Assembly (NCBI RefSeq): GCF_004123195.1
Contig: NZ_SDLI01000010.1
Coordinates: forward strand, 1 to 64,000
Direction of reading: 5' to 3'
From: Ammoniphilus sp. CFH 90114
GTDB taxonomy: Bacteria > Bacillota > Bacilli > Aneurinibacillales > RAOX-1
Length of the DNA stretch: 64,000 nt
A model generated the notes under the pieces. It did not search any database, was not told the DNA's origin, and saw only the letters and a list, made by a program, of their open reading frames with translations. A program made the translations under genes and the position numbers. The first letter of the stretch is position 1, and every line of letters begins with the position of its first letter. Below, in pieces: positions 26,533-34,328 of the stretch.

Positions 26533-28263
26533 TTATCCAAGTAACTGCAATACCCCTTGAGGCTGTTGGTTGGCTTGTGCAAGCATCGCTTGAGCAGCTT
26601 GAGCCAGGATATTGTTTTTGCTGTTCTTCATAACTTCTTTCGCCATGTCTACATCGCGAATACGAGATTCAGCAGCCGTCATATTTTCAGAACTTGTTGC
26701 AAGGTTGTTAATAGTATGTTCTAACCGGTTTTGCATTGCCCCAAGCTTGGAACGTTCACCTGTTACTTTATTAATTGCATCATCTATTTTCTCGATAGCT
26801 TTGGCAGCTGATTTTTCGGAAGTTACAGAGAGGTAATTCCCGTTTTGATCCTTTAATTCGAGCGCCTTTGCTGAGAGATCCTCAATTCCGATACTTGTCG
26901 TCTGACCTCTGTTTGCTCCAATTTGCAAGGACGCAGAATTGTTCTCGGAACGCACGGAAACCGTACCAAACGTTGCTTGACCAGAAGTTAGATTATTATC
27001 TGTCGTAATCTTGAATCCACCTGCATCCACAACGTCGTTTTTACTTACAGCCACAAAAGTGTCCTGAGTGATATTCCCTGTACCGCCTGAAGTAATATTT
27101 TTATTCGTTGCGGTGTTAATCGTTTGCAGAGTAGCTCCGCTCGCACTGAACTTCGTTGAGGTATCAGAAATACTATATTCCGAAGATTTCTCATCTAGGT
27201 TTTCACTTGTTAGTTTTAAGATTACATCACCCTTATCCGAGGCGATACTATGGGACTTAACTTGCTGACCGATATCATTGAAAGCTGCAAGATCTTCTCC
27301 ACTGGATGATTTCGCTGTAATACTAAATGAGGTAATCGCGTTCTCTCTTCCTGCCTTACCCGTAATAGCCAATGAGCCTGCTGTTGCCGCTGTATTTGTT
27401 CCTCCGCTTCCCGTAATAGTATAACTTGAGGAATTGGAAGCTGACACCATACTGACAGATCCAGAACTGTTTGTACCAAATAAAGCATTATCAATCGCTG
27501 TCGCTAAGCTTCCCATGGTACTTCCGGAAGCCACTTTAATCGTTACATCTTTTTGTTCTCCGCCTACAGTGGCAGATACCGTTATTTCATCGCCAACCTT
27601 GATACCTAAAGTATTTCCTTTGCTATCCGTAAGCTCTGTAAGCTTGGTTCCAGAAGTTGCAGCTGTAGAGGCTCCAGCATTAAACGAGCCTGTAGAAACT
27701 ATACTTGCTGTTCCTGAAGATGTTGTACCTGTTAGGGTACTCATTTTAATATCCCCAACACGAGCATCATTGCTTACACCAACACTAGTAATCCCCTTAG
27801 CAAGTGCACCACTGCTCACAGAAGATGCTCTCATGCTGTCAGACATACTACCATTCAACAGCTTCTTACCGTTAAACTCGGTATCATTGGCAATCTGGTC
27901 GATTTGATCCGTAAGTTTGTTCATCTCGTCCTGGATGTTTTTACGGTCAGATGCTGTTGTTGTACCGTTTGATGCTTGAACAGCTAACTCACGCATACGC
28001 TGAAGCACGCTATGTTGTACGTCCATCGCACCTTCTGCCGTTTGAATCATGGAGATACCATCCTGTGCGTTGCTCGATGCTTGGTTCAAACCACGAATCT
28101 GAGATCTCATTTTCTCGGAGATAGCTAGACCTGCAGCGTCGTCCCCTGCACGGTTAATACGCTGACCAGTGGAGAGCTTCTCCATCGATTTGGCCCCAGC
28201 CTGCTGGGCATTGCTTAGTTGACGATACGTGTTCAACGAGCTGATGTTGTTATTAATTCTCAT
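26533..28263 (-). CDS. hag: Flagellin
   Basis: 576 aa, nearly twice the size of B. subtilis Hag. N-terminal D0/D1 (MRINNNISSLNTYRQLSNAQ and GLAISEKMRSQIRGLNQ) and C-terminal D1/D0 (ENMTAAESRIRDVDMAKEV to QAMLAQANQQPQGVLQLLG) are fully conserved. The central 320 residues are Gly/Ser/Thr-rich variable domains, the probable glycosylation target of the adjacent island. The ATG at 28261-28263 is used, with AAGGAGGAAG eight bases before it; the open frame continues upstream but has no better start. The conserved ANQQPQ end is bound by FliS. Expression is set by a SigD promoter and by CsrA at the leader hairpin. Confidence 0.97.
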   Translation of the reverse strand: MRINNNISSLNTYRQLSNAQQAGAKSMEKLSTGQRINRAGDDAAGLAISEKMRSQIRGLNQASSNAQDGISMIQTAEGAMDVQHSVLQRMRELAVQASNGTTTASDRKNIQDEMNKLTDQIDQIANDTEFNGKKLLNGSMSDSMRASSVSSGALAKGITSVGVSNDARVGDIKMSTLTGTTSSGTASIVSTGSFNAGASTAATSGTKLTELTDSKGNTLGIKVGDEITVSATVGGEQKDVTIKVASGSTMGSLATAIDNALFGTNSSGSVSMVSASNSSSYTITGSGGTNTAATAGSLAITGKAGRENAITSFSITAKSSSGEDLAAFNDIGQQVKSHSIASDKGDVILKLTSENLDEKSSEYSISDTSTKFSASGATLQTINTATNKNITSGGTGNITQDTFVAVSKNDVVDAGGFKITTDNNLTSGQATFGTVSVRSENNSASLQIGANRGQTTSIGIEDLSAKALELKDQNGNYLSVTSEKSAAKAIEKIDDAINKVTGERSKLGAMQNRLEHTINNLATSSENMTAAESRIRDVDMAKEVMKNSKNNILAQAAQAMLAQANQQPQGVLQLLG

Positions 28264-28270
28264 TTTAATC

Positions 28271-28310
28271 TTCCTCCTTGAAAGTTCTCCACCCACATCC
28301 TTGTGGATGG
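28271..28310 (-). promoter_or_regulatory. CsrA-binding leader of hag (hairpin plus Shine-Dalgarno site)
   Basis: In the hag leader RNA, CCATCCAC and GTGGGTGG (28289-28310) form an eight-pair stem with loop AAGGAT. The sequence ACAAGGATGT matches the CsrA consensus ACARGGAUGU exactly, with GGA in the loop. A second GGA lies in the Shine-Dalgarno AAGGAGGAAG. This two-site arrangement is how CsrA represses hag translation in B. subtilis. Confidence 0.88.
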
Positions 28311-28379
28311 ATTAAGTAATTTGAGAGTTTCCTTTTTTTACTCGCGCGATGTAAATTGTCGAAAACTCTTATAATATAG

Positions 28380-28406
28380 TTATCGTGCTAATTGGATCTT
28401 TTTTTA
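28380..28406 (-). promoter_or_regulatory. SigD promoter of hag
   Basis: Minus-strand TAAA, 15-bp spacer, CACGATAA (six of eight bases match GCCGATAA). It is about 117 bp before the hag start codon, leaving room for the CsrA hairpin in the leader. Confidence 0.8.
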
Positions 28407-28444
28407 ATAGTTTCAAAGAAAAAAATTTGTCTTTTTTTTGACGT

Positions 28445-28470
28445 AAAAAAAAGACATCGTTTCCGATGCC
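28445..28470 (-). terminator. Terminator of the flgM-csrA operon
   Basis: Minus-strand stem GGCATCG/CGATGTC with loop GAAA and eight Ts, touching the csrA stop codon. Confidence 0.85.
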
Positions 28471-28712
28471 TATTCCGTTTCTATTTTCAACTGTTTCAGA
28501 AGCGCCTCGATGTCGAGTGGAGCTCGTGTTTGAAGAGCCGCTTCCTGATTGGATTTCTGGATCTCCAGGTAAACTTCTTTACGGTGGATCTCCACATGTC
28601 GCGGAGCATTGATACCAACCTTAATCTGTTCCCCATCAACGGCCACGATGGTAATCTCAATATCATCGCCTATCATAATCGACTCTTTGCGCTTTCGGGT
28701 GAGTACCAGCAT
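28470..28712 (-). CDS. csrA: Carbon storage regulator CsrA
   Basis: 80 aa. The whole family signature is present: [36 protein letters not shown], with the RNA-contacting residues L4/R6 near the N-terminus and R/H in APRHVEIHR. CsrA dimers bind GGA hairpins and block translation; its main target in Bacillus is hag. The C-terminal tail ([15 protein letters not shown]) is longer than in Gammaproteobacteria, as in FliW-containing bacteria, where it is the FliW-binding part. It lies 12 bp after fliW and upstream of hag. Confidence 0.97.
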   Translation of the reverse strand: MLVLTRKRKESIMIGDDIEITIVAVDGEQIKVGINAPRHVEIHRKEVYLEIQKSNQEAALQTRAPLDIEALLKQLKIETE

Positions 28713-28724
28713 GATCGTCTCCCC

Positions 28725-29168
28725 CTATTCGGATACGGCTTGTGCCGCTATCGGAGTAAATAAGGGCTGCCTGATGGAATATTTGGAATCGCTAAGCACA
28801 TGCTGCTTTCCTTGACACGAGCGGGCATTTATGATAATCGGCGCCTGCATGTTTGCTGTGGATTGAGATAAATCATCCTTGATGGTGACAATGTTGTAGA
28901 TCGCCACATCCTCTTCCTTTTGTATTTTCAATGATTCAATAACAGCATCAGGGATGACAATCTCATATTTTTTAAAAAACTCAAAAGGATTAATGACAAA
29001 AAAGTACAGTTCATCTTCAGTCGATTGCATAATCTGAAATGAAGTATCAGGCAAGTCCATAAAAACGAAGGTTTTGGAGTCTGGAAATCCAGGCACCCCA
29101 TTGGGAAAGGAAATCACTCTGCTTTCTTCCACTTCCACTTGACCAAACATAGGGGTTATAATAATCAT
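28725..29168 (-). CDS. fliW: Flagellar assembly factor FliW
   Basis: 147 aa with the FliW hallmarks VISFPNGVPGFPDSKTFVF, cited as the G-[VI]-P-G-F/L core at about 23-29, and FFVINPFEFFKKYEI. FliW is a small beta-barrel protein that binds either flagellin or CsrA. When flagellin is exported, free FliW relieves CsrA repression of hag. It precedes csrA by 12 bp and follows flgL by 13 bp, so the three are one transcript from the SigD promoter before flgM. Confidence 0.95.
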   Translation of the reverse strand: MIIITPMFGQVEVEESRVISFPNGVPGFPDSKTFVFMDLPDTSFQIMQSTEDELYFFVINPFEFFKKYEIVIPDAVIESLKIQKEEDVAIYNIVTIKDDLSQSTANMQAPIIINARSCQGKQHVLSDSKYSIRQPLFTPIAAQAVSE

Positions 29169-29181
29169 AAGTATCTACTCC

Positions 29182-30111
29182 TTATCCGAGAAAATCCACC
29201 AGCGTCTTCTGGATTACTTGCGCTCCAGTACTCAGAGCCGCGTTATGTAGCGCATTTTGCGCTGTCAGTTGGGTAATCACTTTCGCTATGTCAATATCCT
29301 CATTCTCAGATAGCATGGCCGTCATCGTTACCTCTTGCTCTTCTAATCGGTTGCTTGCATTCTCCAAGCGGTTTACCCGACCGCCTAATGAGCTTTGAAT
29401 CTTAGAAAAATGCTCTTTCTGGGCATCCACGGCAGCCATATGAACAGAAAGCTCTTCTCCTCTTTTCGTTGGATCAGACAGGTCTGTGATGATTTGATCC
29501 AGTACACCAAAAACTCCCTGTTCGCCATGTTCAAACAGTTCTTTTCCAGGCACGTTCATAGGTATGTAAATTCCTTTTGAAATCTCGACCTCCATTAAAT
29601 CATTATTAATTGCATCCCCATTAAACCTTCCGTCCTGAAAAGGAGGTTCTGCTGTCTCAGAACCTGGCGAATATGGCGGCTGATCCGTTGCGGTGCCAGA
29701 AAAGAGGTACCTTCCATTAATGTTTGCATTAGCAACGGTTCCCATATGTTCTTTTATCTGACCAAGTTCTTTGGCGATTGCTTTTCTCTCCTTTTCGCCC
29801 AATGTATCATTGGTAGCCTGAACTAGCAATTCTTTAACCCTAGTCAGAGAATCCCCTGCTTCTGATATAAGCCCATCCGTCATCTCCATCCAACCGAGCG
29901 CCTCACTTGCATTTTTCTGAAAAGCCGCATTTTCAAACAGTTGTGTCCTGTATTGCATACTTTTCATGGCACCTAACGGATTATCGGAAGGCTTAGAAAA
30001 CTGGCGGTTCGTGGCCATTTGTTCTTGCAACGTTTCCAGCTTTTTATAACTTTTATTAATATTTCGAAGCATGTTGTTGCTCAATATGGATTGGGTTACG
30101 CGAAAACTCAT
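29182..30111 (-). CDS. flgL: Flagellar hook-filament junction protein FlgL (HAP3)
   Basis: 309 aa. The flagellin-like N-terminus RVTQSILSNNMLRNINKSYKKL and NRQFSKPSDNPLGAMKSMQYR, and the C-terminus IAKVITQLTAQNALHNAALSTGAQVIQKTLVDFL, are typical of FlgL. The protein forms the layer between FlgK and the filament and is exported by the flagellar type III apparatus. It is 21 bp downstream of flgK. Confidence 0.96.
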   Translation of the reverse strand: MSFRVTQSILSNNMLRNINKSYKKLETLQEQMATNRQFSKPSDNPLGAMKSMQYRTQLFENAAFQKNASEALGWMEMTDGLISEAGDSLTRVKELLVQATNDTLGEKERKAIAKELGQIKEHMGTVANANINGRYLFSGTATDQPPYSPGSETAEPPFQDGRFNGDAINNDLMEVEISKGIYIPMNVPGKELFEHGEQGVFGVLDQIITDLSDPTKRGEELSVHMAAVDAQKEHFSKIQSSLGGRVNRLENASNRLEEQEVTMTAMLSENEDIDIAKVITQLTAQNALHNAALSTGAQVIQKTLVDFLG

Positions 30112-30132
30112 GACTTTCCTTCACCTCCTACC

Positions 30133-31632
30133 CTATAGCCCTACTCTACCTGTGCCGTTAATCAGCTTATCCAGCATTTCATCGATGGTTGAAATCGCCC
30201 GAGAGGCTGCATTGTAGGCATGCTGGTATTTTACCATTTCCGTCATTTCTTCATCTAAGGACACCCCAGAGATAGATTGACGTCGGACTTCCGTGGCTCG
30301 TACGGTCAAATCTGCATTGTCCATGAACATCTCAGATTCCTGCTTTTCTACTCCTAGCTTCACTATGGTGCCTCGGTAAAATTGGTCGAGCGAAGTATTA
30401 CGGCCTAAAGCATCCAAAGACTTCGACTTTAGATTGGCAATGTCTGTAGCATTACTCCCATCACCGCGAGTTTCCCTCCCTTGTTTGGAGGCAGCTATTT
30501 TATTTACATCCTTCTGAAGAAGCGGATTAAGGATCATTTTGTCCGCACTCTTAGGGTCTTCCGCAACAGAGATAGCGGCATAATCGATGGGTTGAGTTTC
30601 AAAAATCCCCTTATTGGTCTCATACCAATCTTTATCTATAAAAAAGGGAAGTCTCTGTCCTTCACTATATGGAACTTGACTAGCGATATCGTCTAAGTTG
30701 ATACCCGAACGATGTAGTGTATTTAATTCCTTTGCCATCTCCGTCGCTAGCGTGTCCAATTTACCCAAGTATCCTTCAATGAAACCCGGTTGCGTTTCAC
30801 TTCCTAGAGCTTGCTGCAAAGCAGCCAGTTCACCTTTGCTTACAGGAATATCCGCAGTAAATGCAGCTGGCTCCTGTTTTCCATTAACGAGCGAGAAAGA
30901 TTGTCCCTCCCCGCTATCAATGGAAAGATTAATCATTCCATTCGTGCTGGGAGCTGTTTTTACACTTACCAGACTTGACAGTTTATCTACGAGTAAATCC
31001 CGTTGGTCATACAAGTCGTTGGGCGTATTGCCTTGAGTAACCACGCGAGAAATGCTTTCGTTCAGGTCTCGTATTTGTCTAGAAATGGAATTAACCTCCT
31101 GGACCTTAACATCTACGATCCCCTTTACATCCTCTTTTAAACCGTTCAATTCCCCAGCCATCTGTTTAAATGTATCCGTTACCGTTCTAGCCTTTTCAAC
31201 CAGGGCTTCGCGGACCGATGGATCATCTGCTGACTTCGTTAGCTCCTGCCAAGACTGCCAAAATTGATCAAGCTGGGCTTGCAAGCCTTCTCCAGATGTT
31301 TCGTTGAAGACATCCTCCACCATCCCCAGCACATTTGTTTTCCCTTCCCAATAAGCATGATTACTGTTATTAGCCCGATATTGCTTATCCAGATAATCTT
31401 CCCTCAATCTTGTAATCGTGGTTACTTCTACACCCGTTCCAATTTGACCAGGGGACTGATCATTTTGCAAAGAAGGATACGGAAGAGCTTGGGTCGCTTT
31501 CATCACGGCTCGCTGTCTTGTATACCCTTCTGTATTGGCATTAGCGATATTATGTCCAGTCGTGGTCATGGCTGCCCGTTGGGCAAACAGTGCACGCTTT
31601 CCTAACTCTAATCCTCCAAATGTTGAACCCAT
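30133..31632 (-). CDS. flgK: Flagellar hook-associated protein FlgK (HAP1)
   Basis: 499 aa. The N-terminus has FGGLELGKRALFAQRAAMTTTGHNIANANTEGYTRQR, cited as the flagellar rod/hook motif (residues 4-41). The C-terminus contains the matching SGVSLDEEMTEMVKYQHAYNAASRAISTIDEMLDKLI helix pair. FlgK forms the first junction zone on the hook. The coding order flgM-flgN-flgK-flgL-fliW-csrA is that of B. subtilis. Confidence 0.97.
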   Translation of the reverse strand: MGSTFGGLELGKRALFAQRAAMTTTGHNIANANTEGYTRQRAVMKATQALPYPSLQNDQSPGQIGTGVEVTTITRLREDYLDKQYRANNSNHAYWEGKTNVLGMVEDVFNETSGEGLQAQLDQFWQSWQELTKSADDPSVREALVEKARTVTDTFKQMAGELNGLKEDVKGIVDVKVQEVNSISRQIRDLNESISRVVTQGNTPNDLYDQRDLLVDKLSSLVSVKTAPSTNGMINLSIDSGEGQSFSLVNGKQEPAAFTADIPVSKGELAALQQALGSETQPGFIEGYLGKLDTLATEMAKELNTLHRSGINLDDIASQVPYSEGQRLPFFIDKDWYETNKGIFETQPIDYAAISVAEDPKSADKMILNPLLQKDVNKIAASKQGRETRGDGSNATDIANLKSKSLDALGRNTSLDQFYRGTIVKLGVEKQESEMFMDNADLTVRATEVRRQSISGVSLDEEMTEMVKYQHAYNAASRAISTIDEMLDKLINGTGRVGL

Positions 31633-31654
31633 ATCCGCTTCTCCCTTTCCGATC

Positions 31655-32158
31655 CTATACCTTACTATCGAAGAAGCCTTTTCCGCTCCTTTTCGCTGTT
31701 GCTTGGTTTAACGGGTTGCCATAAGTGACAGTTGGTGCGTTATCTTCTGTCAACACTTCCAGTGTATATTGAACAAATGACATAGATTGCTCAAGAAGTT
31801 GCTGATTCAGGCCATTAATCCTATTCAACCGCAGAAGCAATTCACGGAGCTCATTTCGAAGTTGTGAAAACATCCGCTGTTCCTCTTGGCTCTCCATTAG
31901 AGGAATACAGTCTCTCAAAGAGTGATCCTGTCTTCTAATCCCCTTTAGGATGAGAAACTCTTGAACCAAGCGTTGTCTCTCTTCGTCGTAGTCCTTGATT
32001 TTATTTACTCTTTGACTTTCTTTGGCTACAATTATCTGCAATTCATTTAGGGAACCGTTGATTAGCACCTGCTTCTTCTCTTCAGCCAACTCCAGTAACT
32101 CCTTATGTTCCTCCAACAATCTCTCCAAACAAGACCTTAACAAAGGAAGGGTAGACAT
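31655..32158 (-). CDS. flgN: FlgN-like export chaperone for FlgK/FlgL
   Basis: 167-aa helical protein with a long L/E-rich coiled coil (residues 1-140) and a flexible Lys-rich tail, matching the FlgN family in size and composition. FlgN binds the C-termini of FlgK and FlgL in the cytoplasm and brings them to the export gate. It lies between flgM and flgK, two bases after flgM, the same position as in Bacillus. Confidence 0.85.
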   Translation of the reverse strand: MSTLPLLRSCLERLLEEHKELLELAEEKKQVLINGSLNELQIIVAKESQRVNKIKDYDEERQRLVQEFLILKGIRRQDHSLRDCIPLMESQEEQRMFSQLRNELRELLLRLNRINGLNQQLLEQSMSFVQYTLEVLTEDNAPTVTYGNPLNQATAKRSGKGFFDSKV

Positions 32159-32160
32159 CC

Positions 32161-32436
32161 TTATCTCCCCTTCAGTTCTTCATATAGTTTTTCGGCTAGT
32201 TTTTGGCTATCCACTCGGTAAGTTCCTTCTTGCACCTGCGTTTTTAAATCCTGGATCCTTGCCTTCCTTGCGGCATCGTCCGTTTTGCTATGGTTGAGCA
32301 TTTCCAGCGCCTCCGTGGAAATCTGAATTTCATCCTTCGCTCCCCCGGTCGCTTTCTTGCTTTTCTCCATTGCCGGTGGATTCATCTTCTGGTAGGGGTT
32401 AATTCCGTTTAACCTATTATTTCCATGTATTTTCAT
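32161..32436 (-). CDS. flgM: Anti-sigma factor FlgM (anti-SigD)
   Basis: 91 aa from ATG 32434-32436 (MKIHGNNRLNGINPYQK), chosen because AAGAGGTG is about six bases upstream; an earlier GTG falls inside the Shine-Dalgarno. The C-terminal sigma-binding region has DEIQISTEALEML, RKARIQDLKTQVQEGTYRVDSQKLAEKLYEEL, all FlgM hallmarks. FlgM holds SigD until the hook is complete and is then exported. The gene is first in its operon and is itself under a near-perfect SigD promoter, giving feedback control. Confidence 0.95.
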   Translation of the reverse strand: MKIHGNNRLNGINPYQKMNPPAMEKSKKATGGAKDEIQISTEALEMLNHSKTDDAARKARIQDLKTQVQEGTYRVDSQKLAEKLYEELKGR

Positions 32437-32499
32437 CAAGCACACCTCTTTTCGCTTCTAGAGTGGAGCCTCAGGTCTCCGAACGTTTTCATATATAAG

Positions 32500-32527
32500 A
32501 TATCGGCATTTTTAACATTAAAGTTTA
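32500..32527 (-). promoter_or_regulatory. SigD promoter of the flgM operon
   Basis: Minus-strand TAAA, 16-bp spacer, GCCGATAT. The -10 is a perfect match to the SigD consensus. It lies about 64 bp upstream of flgM. Confidence 0.92.
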
Positions 32528-32633
32528 GATGAATTTCCTAGGTATTTATTCTTAATTTTCACTTCTAGCCTTTCCATCCATACCTATGCTAACATGAATG
32601 TTACTAGCCTGCCGGATTAAGGATGTGAGACCA

Positions 32634-33080
32634 TTGAGAATTGACCCTCAGCAAGCGATGAATCCATTAGATAAAAAAAAGGTGCAGGAGAGTAATAAAG
32701 GAAATTCAAAAATGATTTCCTTCCGCCAGGTGCTAACTGATCAACAGGAAACGTCCCCTACAGATAGATTGACAAAGATCCTCTCGGATATTAATGCTGC
32801 CGGAGAAAGATTATCCAAGTCGAAAACCATTCGCGATCTTACTGAGTATAAGAAGCTTGTCAAATCCTTTATTGAAGAAGCCGTTAAGAATGGTGTAGGA
32901 ATGGACGAGCGAGAGGGACTCACACGCAGAGGTCGTTCAAAAATCTATAAGATGATAACAGAAGTGGATGAAAAATTAGTAGATATGACTAACGACGTTC
33001 TTAAGAAAGAAAAAAAAGGAATTGATCTTCTGGATAGTATTGGGGAAATTAAAGGAATGCTGATTAACATGATATTATAA
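32634..33080 (+). CDS. YaaR family (DUF327) protein
   Basis: About 148 aa from TTG 32634-32636 (MRIDPQQAMN), with AAGGATG upstream; a GTG at 32625 is an alternative. The body (SFRQVLTDQQ, LSDINAAGERLSKSKTIRDLTEYKKLVKSFIEEAV, GRSKIYKMITEVDEKLVDMTNDVLKKE) matches YaaR/DUF327, a small helical family common in Firmicutes and of unknown role. It is transcribed away from flgM, so it might share regulatory DNA with the flagellar operon. No membrane segment or signal peptide is present. Confidence 0.75.
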   Translation: MRIDPQQAMNPLDKKKVQESNKGNSKMISFRQVLTDQQETSPTDRLTKILSDINAAGERLSKSKTIRDLTEYKKLVKSFIEEAVKNGVGMDEREGLTRRGRSKIYKMITEVDEKLVDMTNDVLKKEKKGIDLLDSIGEIKGMLINMIL

Positions 33081-33082
33081 GA

Positions 33083-33107
33083 CGGCTACTCTAAACAAGT
33101 AGCCGCC
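33083..33107. terminator. Hairpin between convergent genes
   Basis: Inverted repeat CGGCTACT/AGTAGCCG with a short loop, between the stops of the yaaR-like gene and the coiled-coil gene. Neither strand has a clear T-run, so it may be a weak bidirectional terminator. Confidence 0.45.
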
Positions 33108-33114
33108 TCCCACC

Positions 33115-33651
33115 TTAACCTTTCTCCCCAAACACCTCATCCTCAACCACTTGAACCCGAGCTTTCAGCTTCCGCACGTCCGCTTCAACTGCGAAACTAG
33201 TATGATCCATCACATACCGATGTTCCTTCAGAGAACGATCCAGCTGCTTTAGGTGGGAACGGAACTCATGAGCGTGATTATCCATTTTATCCTCTATACG
33301 AGTAACTTTATCCTCTACACGGTTAACTTTATCTTCAATACGATTAACTTTATCTTCAATACAATTAACGGAACCCTGTAAACCCTTTAGCTGTTGATCG
33401 ACACCCACAAATTTCTCATTCATACTCTCAAAACGCTTGTCAATACTCTCTAACCTCTTGTCCATTCCTTCAAACTTCTTGTCTATTTCTTCAAACCTTT
33501 TGTTTACTTCTTCAAAATTCTTGTCTATTCCCTCAAACCTCTTCTCAAACTTCTTATCCATATTTGCAAATTGCTTATCTATATTTGCAAACTTATCGTT
33601 GAATTGCTCTAGTGTCTCTAATATCCGCTTATTTACTTCATGTTGTTCCAT
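33115..33651 (-). CDS. Heptad-repeat coiled-coil protein
   Basis: About 178 aa. Residues 20-120 are almost pure seven-residue repeats of two kinds: (I/M)DKxFEx units, then four copies of IEDKVNR-like units. At DNA level the latter are 21-bp tandem repeats around 33298-33366. A long parallel coiled coil is predicted. The C-terminal 55 residues (HAHEFRSHLKQLDRSLKEHRYVMDHTSF) are not repetitive. No signal peptide. Small proteins of this kind are common in Bacillales and have no established function. Start chosen at ATG 33649-33651; GTG six bases earlier is equally possible. Confidence 0.7.
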   Translation of the reverse strand: MEQHEVNKRILETLEQFNDKFANIDKQFANMDKKFEKRFEGIDKNFEEVNKRFEEIDKKFEGMDKRLESIDKRFESMNEKFVGVDQQLKGLQGSVNCIEDKVNRIEDKVNRVEDKVTRIEDKMDNHAHEFRSHLKQLDRSLKEHRYVMDHTSFAVEADVRKLKARVQVVEDEVFGEKG

Positions 33652-33858
33652 CAGCACTACCTTCCTTCCGGCAGTTTCTTATGCTTATTTTATCATAGCA
33701 AGACGTGAGATCATTGACTTTATCCTACCTTTTTTGTTTCCAGCTCCATGAAGAAAAATAGAGCCTACCCGTAGGAACTGGGTGGCCCTTTCTGTCCCCG
33801 GAATGGGGCTGGAAGAGGTTTGAAGTCTCTCCGCTGGGGGTATTCATAGAGATGGAGT

Positions 33859-33987
33859 TTAGTGCTTGGGTGGGAGACTTTCTGGTTGCAGCGTTTCAGG
33901 GATATCATGAGCAAATTGATCCGTAGCTTGTACTTGTCCGAGGATTAAGAGTCCGAATAGAAACAATCCAATCATCCACTTCTTCAT
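33859..33987 (-). CDS. Candidate secreted signalling propeptide (PapR/Phr-like), 42 aa
   Basis: ATG at 33985-33987 is preceded by AAAGGAGGAGC, a very strong ribosome-binding site. The product is a basic start (MKKW), a hydrophobic stretch (MIGLFLFGLLILGQ), a signal-peptidase-like site after VQA, and a 21-residue polar tail (TDQFAHDIP...ESLPPKH). Size and layout match PapR, NprX and Phr propeptides, which are exported, trimmed to short peptides and re-imported to control RRNPP regulators. The gene is divergent from exactly such a regulator, 34329-35252. Which residues form the mature signal cannot be told. It could also be an unrelated small secreted peptide. Confidence 0.65.
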   Translation of the reverse strand: MKKWMIGLFLFGLLILGQVQATDQFAHDIPETLQPESLPPKH

Positions 33988-34021
33988 ACCTTAGCTCCTC
34001 CTTTCTTTATTTGATAATTTG

Positions 34022-34049
34022 ATCATATCAGACTATTTGACTATAGCAA
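34022..34049 (-). promoter_or_regulatory. Probable SigA promoter of the propeptide gene
   Basis: Minus-strand TTGCTA, 16-bp spacer, TGATATGAT (extended -10). It is about 35 bp upstream of the propeptide ATG. Confidence 0.4.
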
Positions 34050-34159
34050 AACCTTGTATAAGTCTATTTTCCTACAAAAATAGGCATTTTAGGCGATCTA
34101 CTGAAAACAAAAAATCAACATCTTTTGACAACTGAAATTACTTATAATTTTCAACGTGC

Positions 34160-34175
34160 TATGCATATATGCATA
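34160..34175. promoter_or_regulatory. PlcR-box-like operator
   Basis: TATGCATATATGCATA is a perfect 16-bp palindrome and satisfies the PlcR box TATGNAN4TNCATA at every fixed position. It lies in the 341-bp region between the divergent propeptide and regulator genes, where an autoregulated PlcR-like protein would bind. The rest of this intergenic region is AT-rich, with one further inverted repeat at 34282-34296. Confidence 0.7.
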
Positions 34176-34281
34176 TGAACGGATAACCCTATCTTTTTTT
34201 CAACATTCTATCTAGGTCAATCGTACTATCCTTCTTTGGATTTTTTAAAAAACATGTTGAAAAAAACTAGAAAATGTCGTA

Positions 34282-34296
34282 TGTTCAAATTGAACA
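34282..34296. repeat. Inverted repeat in the leader of the PlcR-like gene
   Basis: TGTTCAA-A-TTGAACA, perfect arms around one base, about 20 bp before the Shine-Dalgarno GGAGGTG. It could be a second operator or a small hairpin. No known factor is assigned. Confidence 0.4.
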
Positions 34297-34328
34297 CAAG
34301 ATTCAGTTATTATTTTGGAGGTGCAAAG

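Noticed and set aside
27434-27907. Long plus-strand ORF across flagellin
   Set aside because: It is an antisense shadow of the Ser/Thr/Gly-rich hag centre, with no ribosome-binding site and no family match.
33298-33366. Regular 21-bp repeats that could suggest a CRISPR or minisatellite
   Set aside because: They are codons of the coiled-coil heptads; there are no unique spacers and the unit stays in frame.
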